Shown here one piece after another: positions 37,977-46,846 of a DNA stretch of 64,000 nt; position 1 is the first letter of the stretch, and every line of letters begins with the position of its first letter. Below the pieces are notes generated by a model. That model saw nothing but the letters and a program-made list of their open reading frames with translations, was not told the DNA's origin and did not search any database. The stretch covers positions 744,001 to 808,000 of the forward strand of contig NZ_CP133771.1 of the NCBI RefSeq assembly GCF_031348265.1, read 5' to 3'. The DNA is from Streptomyces collinus. GTDB lineage: Bacteria; Actinomycetota; Actinomycetes; Streptomycetales; Streptomycetaceae. A program made the translations under genes and the position numbers.

Positions 37977-39689
37977 TCACGCGGACGCGGCGTAGGCCCG
38001 CCAGCCGCCGAAGCGGGTGATGTCGGGTGCGCCTTCGACGGCGTACGGCTCCACGAGGAAGCCGCTGATTCGCTGTCCGTCGGCCAGCTCTACGGTGCCG
38101 ATGGTCATCGGCGCCGGAACGGCGGCGGTGAACGTCCCGAACCCCGAAGCCGGCAGCCGCCAGATCTCGCCCTCGATACCTCTTACCGCCCCGCCGCCCG
38201 CTACGGGGCCTCGGCCCGGCCCGGTGCCGGCGCCCGGACCATCCTCGGGCACCCTGACCAGGCCCGGTTTGGGCGGTTCGGTGGCCAGGGCGTACAGCCG
38301 GTAGCCGTCTGCGGTGCGCGCCGGGCCCACCAGCGTGCCGCCGGCCTGCACCAATTGGGCGTTGAGCGGCTGCCCCGTGAGGTGGGCGCCCACCACGAAC
38401 AGGTCGAGCCCCGGATTGGCGAGCCGCTCGGCCAGGGCGGCCAGGGCACGGTCGGAGAACGCCGGTCCGGTGAACATCACGCCGAACGGCAGGCCGTCCA
38501 CGAACCCGGCGGGAACGGCGAGCGAGGCGTAGTCCAGCAGGTTGGCGAAGTTGGTGAAGCGCCCCATCCGGGCATTGGCACCGACCGGATCGGCCGCCAC
38601 CTCGTCGAGGGTGGGGTGCCAGGTGGTGGCCGGGGTCAGGAGCGCGGCGCAGCCGTCGAGGGCCGCGCGTCCGGCGGCGCCGAGGGCGGCGAGCCGGGCG
38701 GTGTCCGCGGCCCAGTCGGCGGCGGTCTTCTCCCGGCCGGCCAGCACGATGGAGGCCACGGTGGGGTCGAGGTCCGTCCCGGTCAGGTCGCGGTGCTTCT
38801 CCAGGTGCTCGCCCACGGCGGCGTACCGCGCGGCGACGAACGCGCCGCCGTACAGCAGTTCTGCGGCCTGGAGGAGCGGAGTGATGTCGACCTCGACGAT
38901 GTCCGTTCCGGTGCTCGCCAGGCGGGCGACCGTGGCGCCGAAGGCCTCGCGCCAGCCTTCGGCCATGCCCGCCAGATGTTCTTGAGCCGGGATGGCGACC
39001 CTTGGGCGCGCCGGTGGCGGCGGGAGTTGAGGGCCGGTGCGGGAGAGCGGGTCGGCAGGGTCGGGGCCCTCGGCGATCTCCGTGGCGATGCGGGCGAGCC
39101 GCAGGTCGCGGGCGAAGACGGTCACGCAGTCGAGGGTGCGGCAGGCGGGGACCACCCCGGTCACCGGCACCAGGCCCTTGGTGGGCTTGACCCCTACGAT
39201 GCCGTTGAGCGCGGCGGGCACCCGTCCTGAACCGGCCGTGTCGGTGCCGAGCGCGATGTCGGCGATGCCCAGCGCGACGGCGACGGCGGAGCCCGAGGAC
39301 GACCCGCCGGAGATGCGGGCCGTGTCCCAGGCGTTGCGGACCGCGCCGTAGGGGCTGCGGGTGCCGACCAGGCCGGTGGCGAACTGGTCCAGGTTGGTCT
39401 TCCCGAGCACCACCGCGCCGGCCGCGCGCAGCCTCGCCACCGCGGGCGCGTCGGCCTGCGGCCGGTAGGCGTACGAGGGGGCGCCCGCGGTCGTGGGCAG
39501 GCCGGCCACGTCGATGTTGTCCTTGACGGCTGCGACCAGGCCGGCCAACGGCAGCGCCGGGTCGATCCCGGCCGCCTCGGCGAGCACCTCGTCACGGGGC
39601 CTGAGGTGGATCCAGATCTCGGGCCGGCCGGCGCTCTCGATGCGGTCATAGGCGGCCTCGACGCGTGCGGTCGGTGTCAGGGCGCTCAT
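37977..39689 (-). CDS. atzF: allophanate hydrolase
   Basis: 570 residues. The amidase-signature triad is in AVKDNIDVAG (Lys), GGSSSGSAVAVALG (cis-Ser and nucleophile Ser region) and GTDTAGSGRVPAALNG. A C-terminal AtzF-type domain follows the Pro/Gly-rich linker near residue 480. It hydrolyses allophanate to carbon dioxide and ammonium, via N-carboxycarbamate. The ATG overlaps the carboxylase stop by 4 nt. Confidence 0.95.
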   Translation of the reverse strand: MSALTPTARVEAAYDRIESAGRPEIWIHLRPRDEVLAEAAGIDPALPLAGLVAAVKDNIDVAGLPTTAGAPSYAYRPQADAPAVARLRAAGAVVLGKTNLDQFATGLVGTRSPYGAVRNAWDTARISGGSSSGSAVAVALGIADIALGTDTAGSGRVPAALNGIVGVKPTKGLVPVTGVVPACRTLDCVTVFARDLRLARIATEIAEGPDPADPLSRTGPQLPPPPARPRVAIPAQEHLAGMAEGWREAFGATVARLASTGTDIVEVDITPLLQAAELLYGGAFVAARYAAVGEHLEKHRDLTGTDLDPTVASIVLAGREKTAADWAADTARLAALGAAGRAALDGCAALLTPATTWHPTLDEVAADPVGANARMGRFTNFANLLDYASLAVPAGFVDGLPFGVMFTGPAFSDRALAALAERLANPGLDLFVVGAHLTGQPLNAQLVQAGGTLVGPARTADGYRLYALATEPPKPGLVRVPEDGPGAGTGPGRGPVAGGGAVRGIEGEIWRLPASGFGTFTAAVPAPMTIGTVELADGQRISGFLVEPYAVEGAPDITRFGGWRAYAASA

Positions 39690-42600
39690 GCCCTCACCGC
39701 CGCGAGGACCTGGCCGGGGGCGACCTGTTCGCCGGGCTTCACGTAGATCTCCAGCGTGCCGGCGGCGGGGGCGCTCACCTTCGACTCCATCTTCATCGCC
39801 TCCAGGGAGAGGATCGGGTCACCCTCGGCGACGACGGCGCCGGGCTCGGCGACGGTCTGCCAGACGGTGGCGGTGAACGGCGCGGTGACCGGGAACGCGC
39901 CGTCCGGAACGGTGACCGTGGCGGCACTCGCGGCCGGGGGCCCGGGATCGTCGTCCCGGTCGAACTCGCCGGCGGCCCGCCAGCGCTGCTTCTCGGCCTC
40001 GAACGCGGCGCTCTGCCGCTTCCGGAAGGCGGCGATCGAGTCGGCCTCGGCGGACAGGAAGGCGTTGTACTCGGCGATCGAGAAGACCCCTTCCTCGGTC
40101 GGGAAGGCGCCGCGGCCGGCGTCGGTCTCGGCACGCAGTTCGAGCAGTTCCTCCGCGGTGACGGGGTACCACTCGATGCGGTCGAAGAAGCGCAGCGCCC
40201 ACGGCGAGTCCTCGAACAGTCCGCCCTTGCGGAACCGGTTCCAGATCTGCACGGTGCGGCCGACGAACTGGTAGCCGCCAGGTCCCTCCATGCCGTAGAT
40301 GCACAGATAAGCGCCGCCGATGCCCACGGAGTTCTCCGCGGTCCAGGTGCGTGCGGGGTTGTACTTGGTGGTCACCAGGCGGTGCCGCGGGTCGAGTGGG
40401 GTGGCGACGGGGGCGCCGAGATAGACGTCGCCGAGGCCGAGCACCAGGTAGGAGGCGTCGAAGACGGTGCGGTAGACGTCGTCGGCGGTGTCCAGGCCGT
40501 TGACGCGGCGGATGAACTCGATGTTCCACGGGCACCACGGGGCGTCGTCGCGCACCCCCGCCATGTACCGCTCGATGGCGAGCCGGGTCGCCGGATCGTC
40601 CCAGCTCAGTGGCAATCGCACCGTGCGGGAGGGGACCACCAGCTCGTTCGTGGGCGCGACTTCGTCCTCCAGCTCGCGCAGCAGGACGGTGAGGTCGCCG
40701 GCCTTCAGCCGGCGGGCGTCGGTGTGGATCTGCAAGGAGCGGATGCCCGGGGTGACGTCGACGATTCCGTCGGGCGCGTGCGCGGCGAGGGCCTCCTGCA
40801 GGGCATGCACGCGCATCCGCAGGCCGAGATCGAGCACCATGGGGCCGTACTCGACGAGGACGTTGTCGTCTCCGGCCCGGCGGTAGGTGACGCAGGGGCG
40901 GTCGTCGGTGGCCTCCACACGGCCGAGTATGCCGTCGTCGCCGTCTCCGCCCGCGCTGATCAGCGCGGGTGAGGCACGGCGGGCGTCCAGGGCGGCGGCC
41001 TCGGCTTCCCTGACCGGTACGAAGCGGACGGTGTCGCCGGGGCACAGCTGTCCGAGCTTCCACAGTTCGCCGCTGGCGACCACCGCGGGGCAGACGAAAC
41101 CGCCGAGGGACGGCCCGTCGGGGCCCAGGATGATGGGCGTGTCGCCGGTGAAGTCGAGGGCGCCCACCGCATACGGCGTGTCGTGGATGTTGGAGGGGTG
41201 CAACCCGGCCTCGCCGCCGTCCTGGCGGGCCCACTGGGGTTTGGGCCCGATCAGGCGGATACCGGTGCGGGCCGAGTTGTGGTGCACCCGGTAATCGGTG
41301 GCGTAGAGGGTGTCGATGTCGTCGCGGGTGAAGAACTCGGGGGCCGCGTGCGGGCCTTCGGTGACACCGATCCGCCAGTGGGAGGGGATCGCGGGCCGGC
41401 GCTCGGGCGGGGTCGGGCCGCCACCGGCGACTGCTCCGGCCCCCGGCCGCAGGACGTCTCCGGCGAGCAGGGCACGCCCGCCGTGCCCGCCGAAGCCGCC
41501 GAGGGTGAAGGTCGAGGCGCTGCCCAGGTATGCGGGTACGTCGAGGCCGCCCCGGACGGCCACGTAGCTGCGCAGGCCGGGACCGTGGCAGGCGCCGAGG
41601 ACCAGGGTGCCGCCCGCCGGGACCGGCACCGGCTCCCACAGGGCCGCCGCGGTGCCGTCCACCGTGACCGGGAGGGGGGCGCCGGTGACGGCGACCACGC
41701 AGGCGGCCGAGAACCGCAGGGTCAGCCCGCCCGCGGTGACCTCCAGCGCGGGCGCCCCGGCCGGGTTGCCGACGGCCAGGTTGGCCTCGGCGAAGGAGAC
41801 GGGGTCGAAGGGCCCGCTCGGGGGCACGCCGACATGCCAGTGGCCGAGCCGGCCGGGAAGGTCCTGGACGGTGGTCATCGCTCCCGGCACCAGGACGTCG
41901 ATGCGCGGCTCGGGGTCGGCGGTGGTGGCGAGGGTGCTGGTGCTGTGCACGGCCCCGCGCACCTCGTCCCGCACGGTCAGCGAGCGCAGCAGGCCCAGGT
42001 TGGTGACGACGCCGTCGACCCGGCTGGCGGCCAGGGCCCGGCCGAGCACGTCGAACGCCGTGTCGCGGTCGGGGCCCTTGGCGATCACCTTGGCGAGCAT
42101 GGGGTCGTAGTACGGCGACACCTCCAGGCCGGTCTCGGCGAAGCCGTCGACGCGGACGCCGGGCATCTCGTCGGCGCCCTGGCCGGGGAAGGCCGCCCGG
42201 GTGATCAGGCCCGGGGAGGGAGCCGAGTCCTTGCCGGGGTCCTCGGCGTAGACACGGGCCTCCACGGCATGTCCGGCGGGCGTCCACTCCCGCTCGAACA
42301 CCTCGTCGTCGACCCTGCCGTCGCGGGCCAGGGTGAGCATGAGTGCGACGAGGTCGACGCCGTACGCCTCCTCGGTCACCGGGTGCTCGACCTGGAGCCG
42401 GGTGTTGACCTCCAGGAAGGCGGCCTCCTCACGCACCGGGTCGTAGACGAACTCCACGGTCCCCGCGCCGCGGTAGCCGATCGAGGCGAGGAGCCGGTGC
42501 GACGAGTCCCGCAGCAGTGCGCGGACACGGTCGGGCAGGGCCGGGGCCGGGGCCTCCTCGATCACCTTCTGGTTGCGGCGCTGCAGCGAGCAGTCGCGGT

Positions 42601-43279
42601 CGCCGAACACGGCGATCCGGCCGGTGCCGTCGCCGAAGACCTGCACCTCGATGTGGCGGGCCGGGCGCACCAGGCGCTCCAGGAACACCCCGGCCGACCC
42701 GAAGTTGGACGCGGCGAGAGCCGCCACGGCGGCGAAGGCCTCGTGCACCTCGTCGGTGGTGGCGCAGGCCCGCATGCCGATGCCGCCGCCACCGCCCGTG
42801 GCCTTGACCATCACGGGCAGCCCGATCGACTCGGCCGCGGCGACGGCCTCCTCGGCGCTCGCGAGCAGCTCCGTCCCGGCCAGCAGCGGAACTCCGGCCG
42901 CCTTGGCCAGGGCGCGGGCGGTGTGCTTCTCGCCGAAGGCGGTGATCTGGTCGGCGGTCGGGCCCGCGAAACGCAGGCCGGCCTCCTCGACGGCACGGGC
43001 GAAGGCGGCGTTCTCGGAGAGGAAGCCGTACCCCGGGTGGATGATTCCGGCGCAATGGGTGAGCGCCGCCTCGATGATGGCGTCGCCGCGCAGATACGAG
43101 TCGCGTGCGGGCGCCGGACCCAGGTGGACGGCGTGGTCGGCCTCGCGGACGTGCGGGGCGGCCCGGTCGGCGTCGGAGAAGACGGCGACGGTGCCCAGGC
43201 CCATCTTCCTGGCGGTGCGGATGACACGGCGGGCTATCTCACCGCGGTTGGCGACAAGAACAGTGGTGGGGCGACTCAC
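39686..43279 (-). CDS. biotin-dependent urea/guanidine carboxylase
   Basis: 1197 residues from GTG with AAAGGA 6 nt upstream. The order is biotin carboxylase (TVLVANRGEIARRVIR; ATP-grasp KATGGGGGIGMR), then KipA/AHS2-like and KipI/AHS1-like carboxyltransferase halves (from about 475; VPPSGPFDPVSFAEANLAVGN quoted in part), then a biotinyl domain with the biotin lysine in EAMKMES near the end. It carboxylates urea to allophanate, or guanidine to carboxyguanidine. The presence of UAAP1/UAAP2 genes in the same operon favours guanidine as the physiological substrate. Confidence 0.95.
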   Translation of the reverse strand: MSRPTTVLVANRGEIARRVIRTARKMGLGTVAVFSDADRAAPHVREADHAVHLGPAPARDSYLRGDAIIEAALTHCAGIIHPGYGFLSENAAFARAVEEAGLRFAGPTADQITAFGEKHTARALAKAAGVPLLAGTELLASAEEAVAAAESIGLPVMVKATGGGGGIGMRACATTDEVHEAFAAVAALAASNFGSAGVFLERLVRPARHIEVQVFGDGTGRIAVFGDRDCSLQRRNQKVIEEAPAPALPDRVRALLRDSSHRLLASIGYRGAGTVEFVYDPVREEAAFLEVNTRLQVEHPVTEEAYGVDLVALMLTLARDGRVDDEVFEREWTPAGHAVEARVYAEDPGKDSAPSPGLITRAAFPGQGADEMPGVRVDGFAETGLEVSPYYDPMLAKVIAKGPDRDTAFDVLGRALAASRVDGVVTNLGLLRSLTVRDEVRGAVHSTSTLATTADPEPRIDVLVPGAMTTVQDLPGRLGHWHVGVPPSGPFDPVSFAEANLAVGNPAGAPALEVTAGGLTLRFSAACVVAVTGAPLPVTVDGTAAALWEPVPVPAGGTLVLGACHGPGLRSYVAVRGGLDVPAYLGSASTFTLGGFGGHGGRALLAGDVLRPGAGAVAGGGPTPPERRPAIPSHWRIGVTEGPHAAPEFFTRDDIDTLYATDYRVHHNSARTGIRLIGPKPQWARQDGGEAGLHPSNIHDTPYAVGALDFTGDTPIILGPDGPSLGGFVCPAVVASGELWKLGQLCPGDTVRFVPVREAEAAALDARRASPALISAGGDGDDGILGRVEATDDRPCVTYRRAGDDNVLVEYGPMVLDLGLRMRVHALQEALAAHAPDGIVDVTPGIRSLQIHTDARRLKAGDLTVLLRELEDEVAPTNELVVPSRTVRLPLSWDDPATRLAIERYMAGVRDDAPWCPWNIEFIRRVNGLDTADDVYRTVFDASYLVLGLGDVYLGAPVATPLDPRHRLVTTKYNPARTWTAENSVGIGGAYLCIYGMEGPGGYQFVGRTVQIWNRFRKGGLFEDSPWALRFFDRIEWYPVTAEELLELRAETDAGRGAFPTEEGVFSIAEYNAFLSAEADSIAAFRKRQSAAFEAEKQRWRAAGEFDRDDDPGPPAASAATVTVPDGAFPVTAPFTATVWQTVAEPGAVVAEGDPILSLEAMKMESKVSAPAAGTLEIYVKPGEQVAPGQVLAAVRA

Positions 43280-44088
43280 GCGGCGTCCTTTGGGGTGGTC
43301 GCGGACCCGAGGCGGCCCGCAACGGGGCTCGCCGGGCTGCCGGCGCCCTGCGGGTCCACGACGATCATCCGCAGCGGGGTCGGGTTGAAGTCGTTGCACG
43401 GGTTGTTCATCTGCGGGCAGTTGGACACCATCACCAGGACGTCCGTCTCGGCGCGCACCGCGACCCGGCGGCCGGGCGCCGACATGCCGTCCACGATGCC
43501 CAGCGCGCCGTCCGCCTCGACGGGCACGTTCATGAACCAGTTGAGGTTGGAGACGATGTCCCGGACCCCGAGACCGCGCCGGCCGGCCTCGGCGAGGAAG
43601 TTCTCGCGGCAGCCGTGATGGAACATCACGTGGTGGCCGTAGCGCAGGGTGTTGGACTCCTTGCCGCAGGCGCCCCCGATGGTGTCCTGCCGGTCGATCT
43701 CGTTGGCGACGACGGTCATCAGCGGGCGGCCCTCGTTGCTGCGCAGCACGGTTCCGGTGCGCACATAGGCGTTGCCCTGCCAGGCGAGGGTGTCGGGAAC
43801 GCTGTAGCGCTCCTCGGGGTCGTCGGCGTCGTAGAGCAGGCAGTCGCCCGACTGGTTGCCGCCGACGTCGACGATCGTCAGGATGTGTCCCTCCTTCACC
43901 ACCGCCGACCAGGGCGCGTTGGGGGCCACCTCCTCGTCCAGGACGACGGCGCCCTCCACCAGGCTCGCTCCCCAGTGCAAGGGGGAGCCCTCGGCGTACA
44001 CCGCGCCGACCGGGACGGTGGAGGCGAGGGTGCCGCCCGAGGCGGTCGGGTAGGTGGTCGGCGTGCTCTCGGTCTGCGTGGTCGCCAT
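43276..44088 (-). CDS. UAAP2 (DUF1989), probable carboxyguanidine deiminase subunit
   Basis: 270 residues. VGGNQSGDCLLYDADDPEERYS and GKESNTLRYGHHVMFHHGCRENF (quoted in parts) contain the conserved Cys/His residues of urea-amidolyase-associated protein 2. Established work on this pair identified CgdA/CgdB as a carboxyguanidine deiminase that turns carboxyguanidine into allophanate. The stop overlaps the carboxylase GTG by 4 nt. The N-terminal 25 residues are Thr/Ser-rich. Confidence 0.9.
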   Translation of the reverse strand: MATTQTESTPTTYPTASGGTLASTVPVGAVYAEGSPLHWGASLVEGAVVLDEEVAPNAPWSAVVKEGHILTIVDVGGNQSGDCLLYDADDPEERYSVPDTLAWQGNAYVRTGTVLRSNEGRPLMTVVANEIDRQDTIGGACGKESNTLRYGHHVMFHHGCRENFLAEAGRRGLGVRDIVSNLNWFMNVPVEADGALGIVDGMSAPGRRVAVRAETDVLVMVSNCPQMNNPCNDFNPTPLRMIVVDPQGAGSPASPVAGRLGSATTPKDAA

Positions 44089-44089
44089 G

Positions 44090-45040
44090 TCACAGCCCCC
44101 GGGCTTCGCAGTAGTCGACGGTGTTGAGGTACGCCCGGTGCAGCTCGGGTGTGGCGGTGAACCGCGGATCGTCCGGTCCGGTGGCGGCGGACCGCCAGGC
44201 GTGCACGCGCAGCGGCCCGACGACGTAGCCGGGGCGCGGGTCCAAGGGGTGGGCGACGTTGGCGACCAGCACCAACAGGGGCATTTCCGCGACGAGTTCG
44301 ACATGCGTGCCGGGGCCGGCGCTGCCCCGCCAGGCGAGGGCGCCGTCCGCCTCGACGCGTACGCCCTGGAAGAAGGAGAGGCTGGGCGGCAGGTCGCGCC
44401 GGGACAGGCCGTGCTTGGCTGCCGCCTTGAGGAAGAGTCCGCGGCCGGACGGTGACGGCCCGTGGGGGCGGGCGTCGCCGTACTTGCGTTCGTTCCAGGC
44501 GTCGGTGGTGGTGCCGCAGAAGGCGTCGTGCCGGCCGGAGGAGTCACCGGTGATCACGGCCAGGACCCGGCCGTCGCCGGACAGCAGCGGGTGGCTCTCG
44601 CCCAGGTAGGCCTGCCACGGGATCTTCTGGGTGTCGGCGACGTTGATGCGCTCGGCCGGTTCCAGGGCGTTGAAGAGCAGCAGGTGGGCGCAGGCGTCAC
44701 CGGTCGGGTCGTCGAAGCGCAGCCGGGTGCCGCGGGCGAGGACCTTGTGGGTGTAGCCGCCGGGTGCCACCGTCTCCGCCCACACCAGGGTGGCCGGGTC
44801 CACGCCGGGCGGGCAGTGCGGGCTGCCGGACGCCGGGAGGTACGGCATCCACTCGCTCGCCTGCCCGCCCTGGGCGCGGGCGTCGTCCTGGGCACTTCGG
44901 ACACTGTCGGTCTGGTGCAGATCACGGACTCCGGCGGAGAGCCGCCCGGTGACGTCCTGGGCGGTGACGTCTCCGGACGGCTGCCCGGTGGGGTCCTGGT
45001 CGTGCGGTGCGGTGGCCGTCGGCTCTTCGGCTGTGGTCAT
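44090..45040 (-). CDS. UAAP1 (DUF1989), probable carboxyguanidine deiminase subunit
   Basis: 316 residues. After a long polar N-terminus the DUF1989 domain shows THKVLARGTRLRFDDPTGDACAHLL (quoted in part), GDSSGRHDAFCGTTTDAWNE and LSFFQGVRVEADG. The conserved Asp/Cys/His set is present. One base separates it from UAAP2. It is expected to form the heteromeric deiminase with UAAP2. Confidence 0.9.
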   Translation of the reverse strand: MTTAEEPTATAPHDQDPTGQPSGDVTAQDVTGRLSAGVRDLHQTDSVRSAQDDARAQGGQASEWMPYLPASGSPHCPPGVDPATLVWAETVAPGGYTHKVLARGTRLRFDDPTGDACAHLLLFNALEPAERINVADTQKIPWQAYLGESHPLLSGDGRVLAVITGDSSGRHDAFCGTTTDAWNERKYGDARPHGPSPSGRGLFLKAAAKHGLSRRDLPPSLSFFQGVRVEADGALAWRGSAGPGTHVELVAEMPLLVLVANVAHPLDPRPGYVVGPLRVHAWRSAATGPDDPRFTATPELHRAYLNTVDYCEARGL

Positions 45041-45118
45041 GGATGTCCCGTCATCCCTTCGTGGTTACGTCGTCGGTGCGTACGGTCGCGTCGTCAGGGC
45101 CGCAGGCCGCCGAGCGGC

Positions 45119-46717
45119 TCAGGCGGGCTCGGCGACGGCTGCGGCCTCCTGGGCGGGCGGCTCGACGTGCGTGTGGGGTACGTGCCTCAACTCGATGCGG
45201 CGGTGCAGCCGGCGGGCGAGGAAGTAGGCGGCGCCTACGGCGAGGCTGAGCCCGATGAAGAGCAGGGCGCTCCACCGCAGCCACCACGTGCCGTCGGTGA
45301 GGTCGTAGATCTCCGGACGGGGCCAGATCAGGTTGACCGTCATGCCGACCTGGTAGAGCACGGCGAGCGTGTTGACCGCCAGGCCCCAGCGCCCCAGCGA
45401 GAACAGCGGCCGGCCCGTCTCGTCGACGCCCGCGGGAAGCCCCCGGTGCCGGATCCGGGCGGCCAACTGCGGCAGCGTCACGCCCAGATAGGCCAGGTAC
45501 AGCATGGCGATGCAGAGGCTGGCGAGGGCGGTGAAGATCGCCGACTGTCGGAGGTTGACCACGAGCGCGATCGCGGCACCCACGCCCACCACGACCGACG
45601 TGGTGATCGGCGTACCGGTGCGGGCCGACACCTTGCCGAGGTGCCGGTGGAACGGCAGGGCGCCCTCGCGGGCCATGGAGTAGATCATCCGTGCGCCGGA
45701 GGTCTGCACGGCGAGGGTGCAGGCGAACACCGCCACCGCGACGCAGCACAGCAGCAGTCGGCCCAGGACGTCTCCGAGCCGGTCGGTGAGCACCCAGGAG
45801 AGACCGCCGGTGGCGAGGTTCCCGTCGGTCAGGCTGGTCGCCGCCATCAGTCCCGAGAGGATCAGCAGCGCACCGCCGACGCCCGAGAGGACCAGTGCCC
45901 GCAGGATGGTCCGGGGAGTGGTCCGGCGCGGGCTGTGCGTCTCCTCCGCCAGCTCGCCCGCCGAGTCGAAGCCGACCATGACGTACGCCGCCATCAGCGA
46001 GGACGCGAGGAAGGCCCCGAAGTAGCCGCCGTCTCCGGCCCAGCCGGTGGTGTGGGCCACCGCCTCCGGGCCCCGCTCGGGCAGGAAGAAGAGCACCAGC
46101 ACCAGTGCGATCACGCCGACGATCTCGACCGCCACACCGATGCTGGTGGCGGCGGCCATCTGGCGGATGCCGAGGATGTTCACCACCGTGGTGATCACCA
46201 GCAGGAGGCAGCCCAGGAGGACGGCGTTCTGCGCACCGGTCGGGGAGCCGACCGACGGGTCGGCTCCCGCTCCGCCGACGATCTGGAATCCGGACCAGAT
46301 GCCCGGCAGCACCGCCTGCGCCGCGATCGCGGCCGCCGCGACGGTGAGGATCTGGCCGATGATCATGATCCAGCCGACGAACCAGCCCGTCGTGGTCCCG
46401 GCCAGCCGGCTCGACCACTGGTAGATCGCCCCGGAGATGGGCCAGCGTGCCGCCAGTTCGGCGAAACAGAGCGCGACCAGCAGCTGGCCCGCGAAGACCA
46501 GCGGCCAGGTCCAGAAGAACGCCGCCCCACCGAGGCCGAAGCCGAGGCCGAACAGCTGGAAGACGGTGGTGAGGATCGACACGAAGGAGAAGCCCGCGGC
46601 GAACGACGCGAAGCTGCCCACCCCCCGGCGAAGTTCCTGCTGGTAGCCGACGGGAGCGGGACTGCTCGTGACGCCACCGTCGGGGCCTTGCTCAGGGGCG
46701 AGTTCAGGCCGGCCCAT
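45119..46717 (-). CDS. APC-family amino-acid/amine permease of the urea-guanidine operon
   Basis: 532 residues with about twelve membrane helices. FSFVSILTTVFQLFGLGFGLGG, RWPISGAIYQWSSRLAG and the helix-6 region MVGFDSAGELAEETHSPRR (quoted in part) are typical of APC permeases in the bacterial GABA/choline-like branch. GGAGGT lies 7 nt before the ATG. It is the first gene of the operon and is preceded by a perfect 20-bp palindrome. The cargo is probably guanidine or a related nitrogen compound. Confidence 0.9.
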   Translation of the reverse strand: MGRPELAPEQGPDGGVTSSPAPVGYQQELRRGVGSFASFAAGFSFVSILTTVFQLFGLGFGLGGAAFFWTWPLVFAGQLLVALCFAELAARWPISGAIYQWSSRLAGTTTGWFVGWIMIIGQILTVAAAAIAAQAVLPGIWSGFQIVGGAGADPSVGSPTGAQNAVLLGCLLLVITTVVNILGIRQMAAATSIGVAVEIVGVIALVLVLFFLPERGPEAVAHTTGWAGDGGYFGAFLASSLMAAYVMVGFDSAGELAEETHSPRRTTPRTILRALVLSGVGGALLILSGLMAATSLTDGNLATGGLSWVLTDRLGDVLGRLLLCCVAVAVFACTLAVQTSGARMIYSMAREGALPFHRHLGKVSARTGTPITTSVVVGVGAAIALVVNLRQSAIFTALASLCIAMLYLAYLGVTLPQLAARIRHRGLPAGVDETGRPLFSLGRWGLAVNTLAVLYQVGMTVNLIWPRPEIYDLTDGTWWLRWSALLFIGLSLAVGAAYFLARRLHRRIELRHVPHTHVEPPAQEAAAVAEPA

Positions 46718-46742
46718 CGCGGCACCTCCGATCGATCAGGGT

Positions 46743-46762
46743 TACCTGTCGAGTGACAGGTA
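46743..46762. promoter_or_regulatory. perfect 20-bp palindrome, probable TetR operator
   Basis: TACCTGTC-GAGT-GACAGGTA is a perfect 8-bp inverted repeat with 4-bp centre, 26 bp upstream of the permease ATG. Size and shape fit TetR-family operators. The only TetR gene in the window is the last gene of the operon that starts here. Confidence 0.8.
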
Positions 46763-46846
46763 TTGCGATGGTGGGGTGGACGGGTCTCACGCCTGCGTCC
46801 CAGAAGTTAACTTCGTGTATCCGGGTGGCACTTGGGGTGTCTCGTC

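Noticed and set aside
41183..43618. 811-codon plus-strand frame antisense to the carboxylase
   Set aside because: Shadow frame; the minus strand encodes a complete multidomain enzyme.
44462..46756. 764-codon plus-strand frame antisense to UAAP1 and the permease
   Set aside because: Low-complexity Arg/Glu/His/Gln-rich shadow translation; the opposite strand has intact families.
46718..46846. guanidine (ykkC-type) riboswitch before the guanidine/urea operon
   Set aside because: The leader is short and I could not find the conserved ykkC elements; a TetR-type palindrome is there instead.
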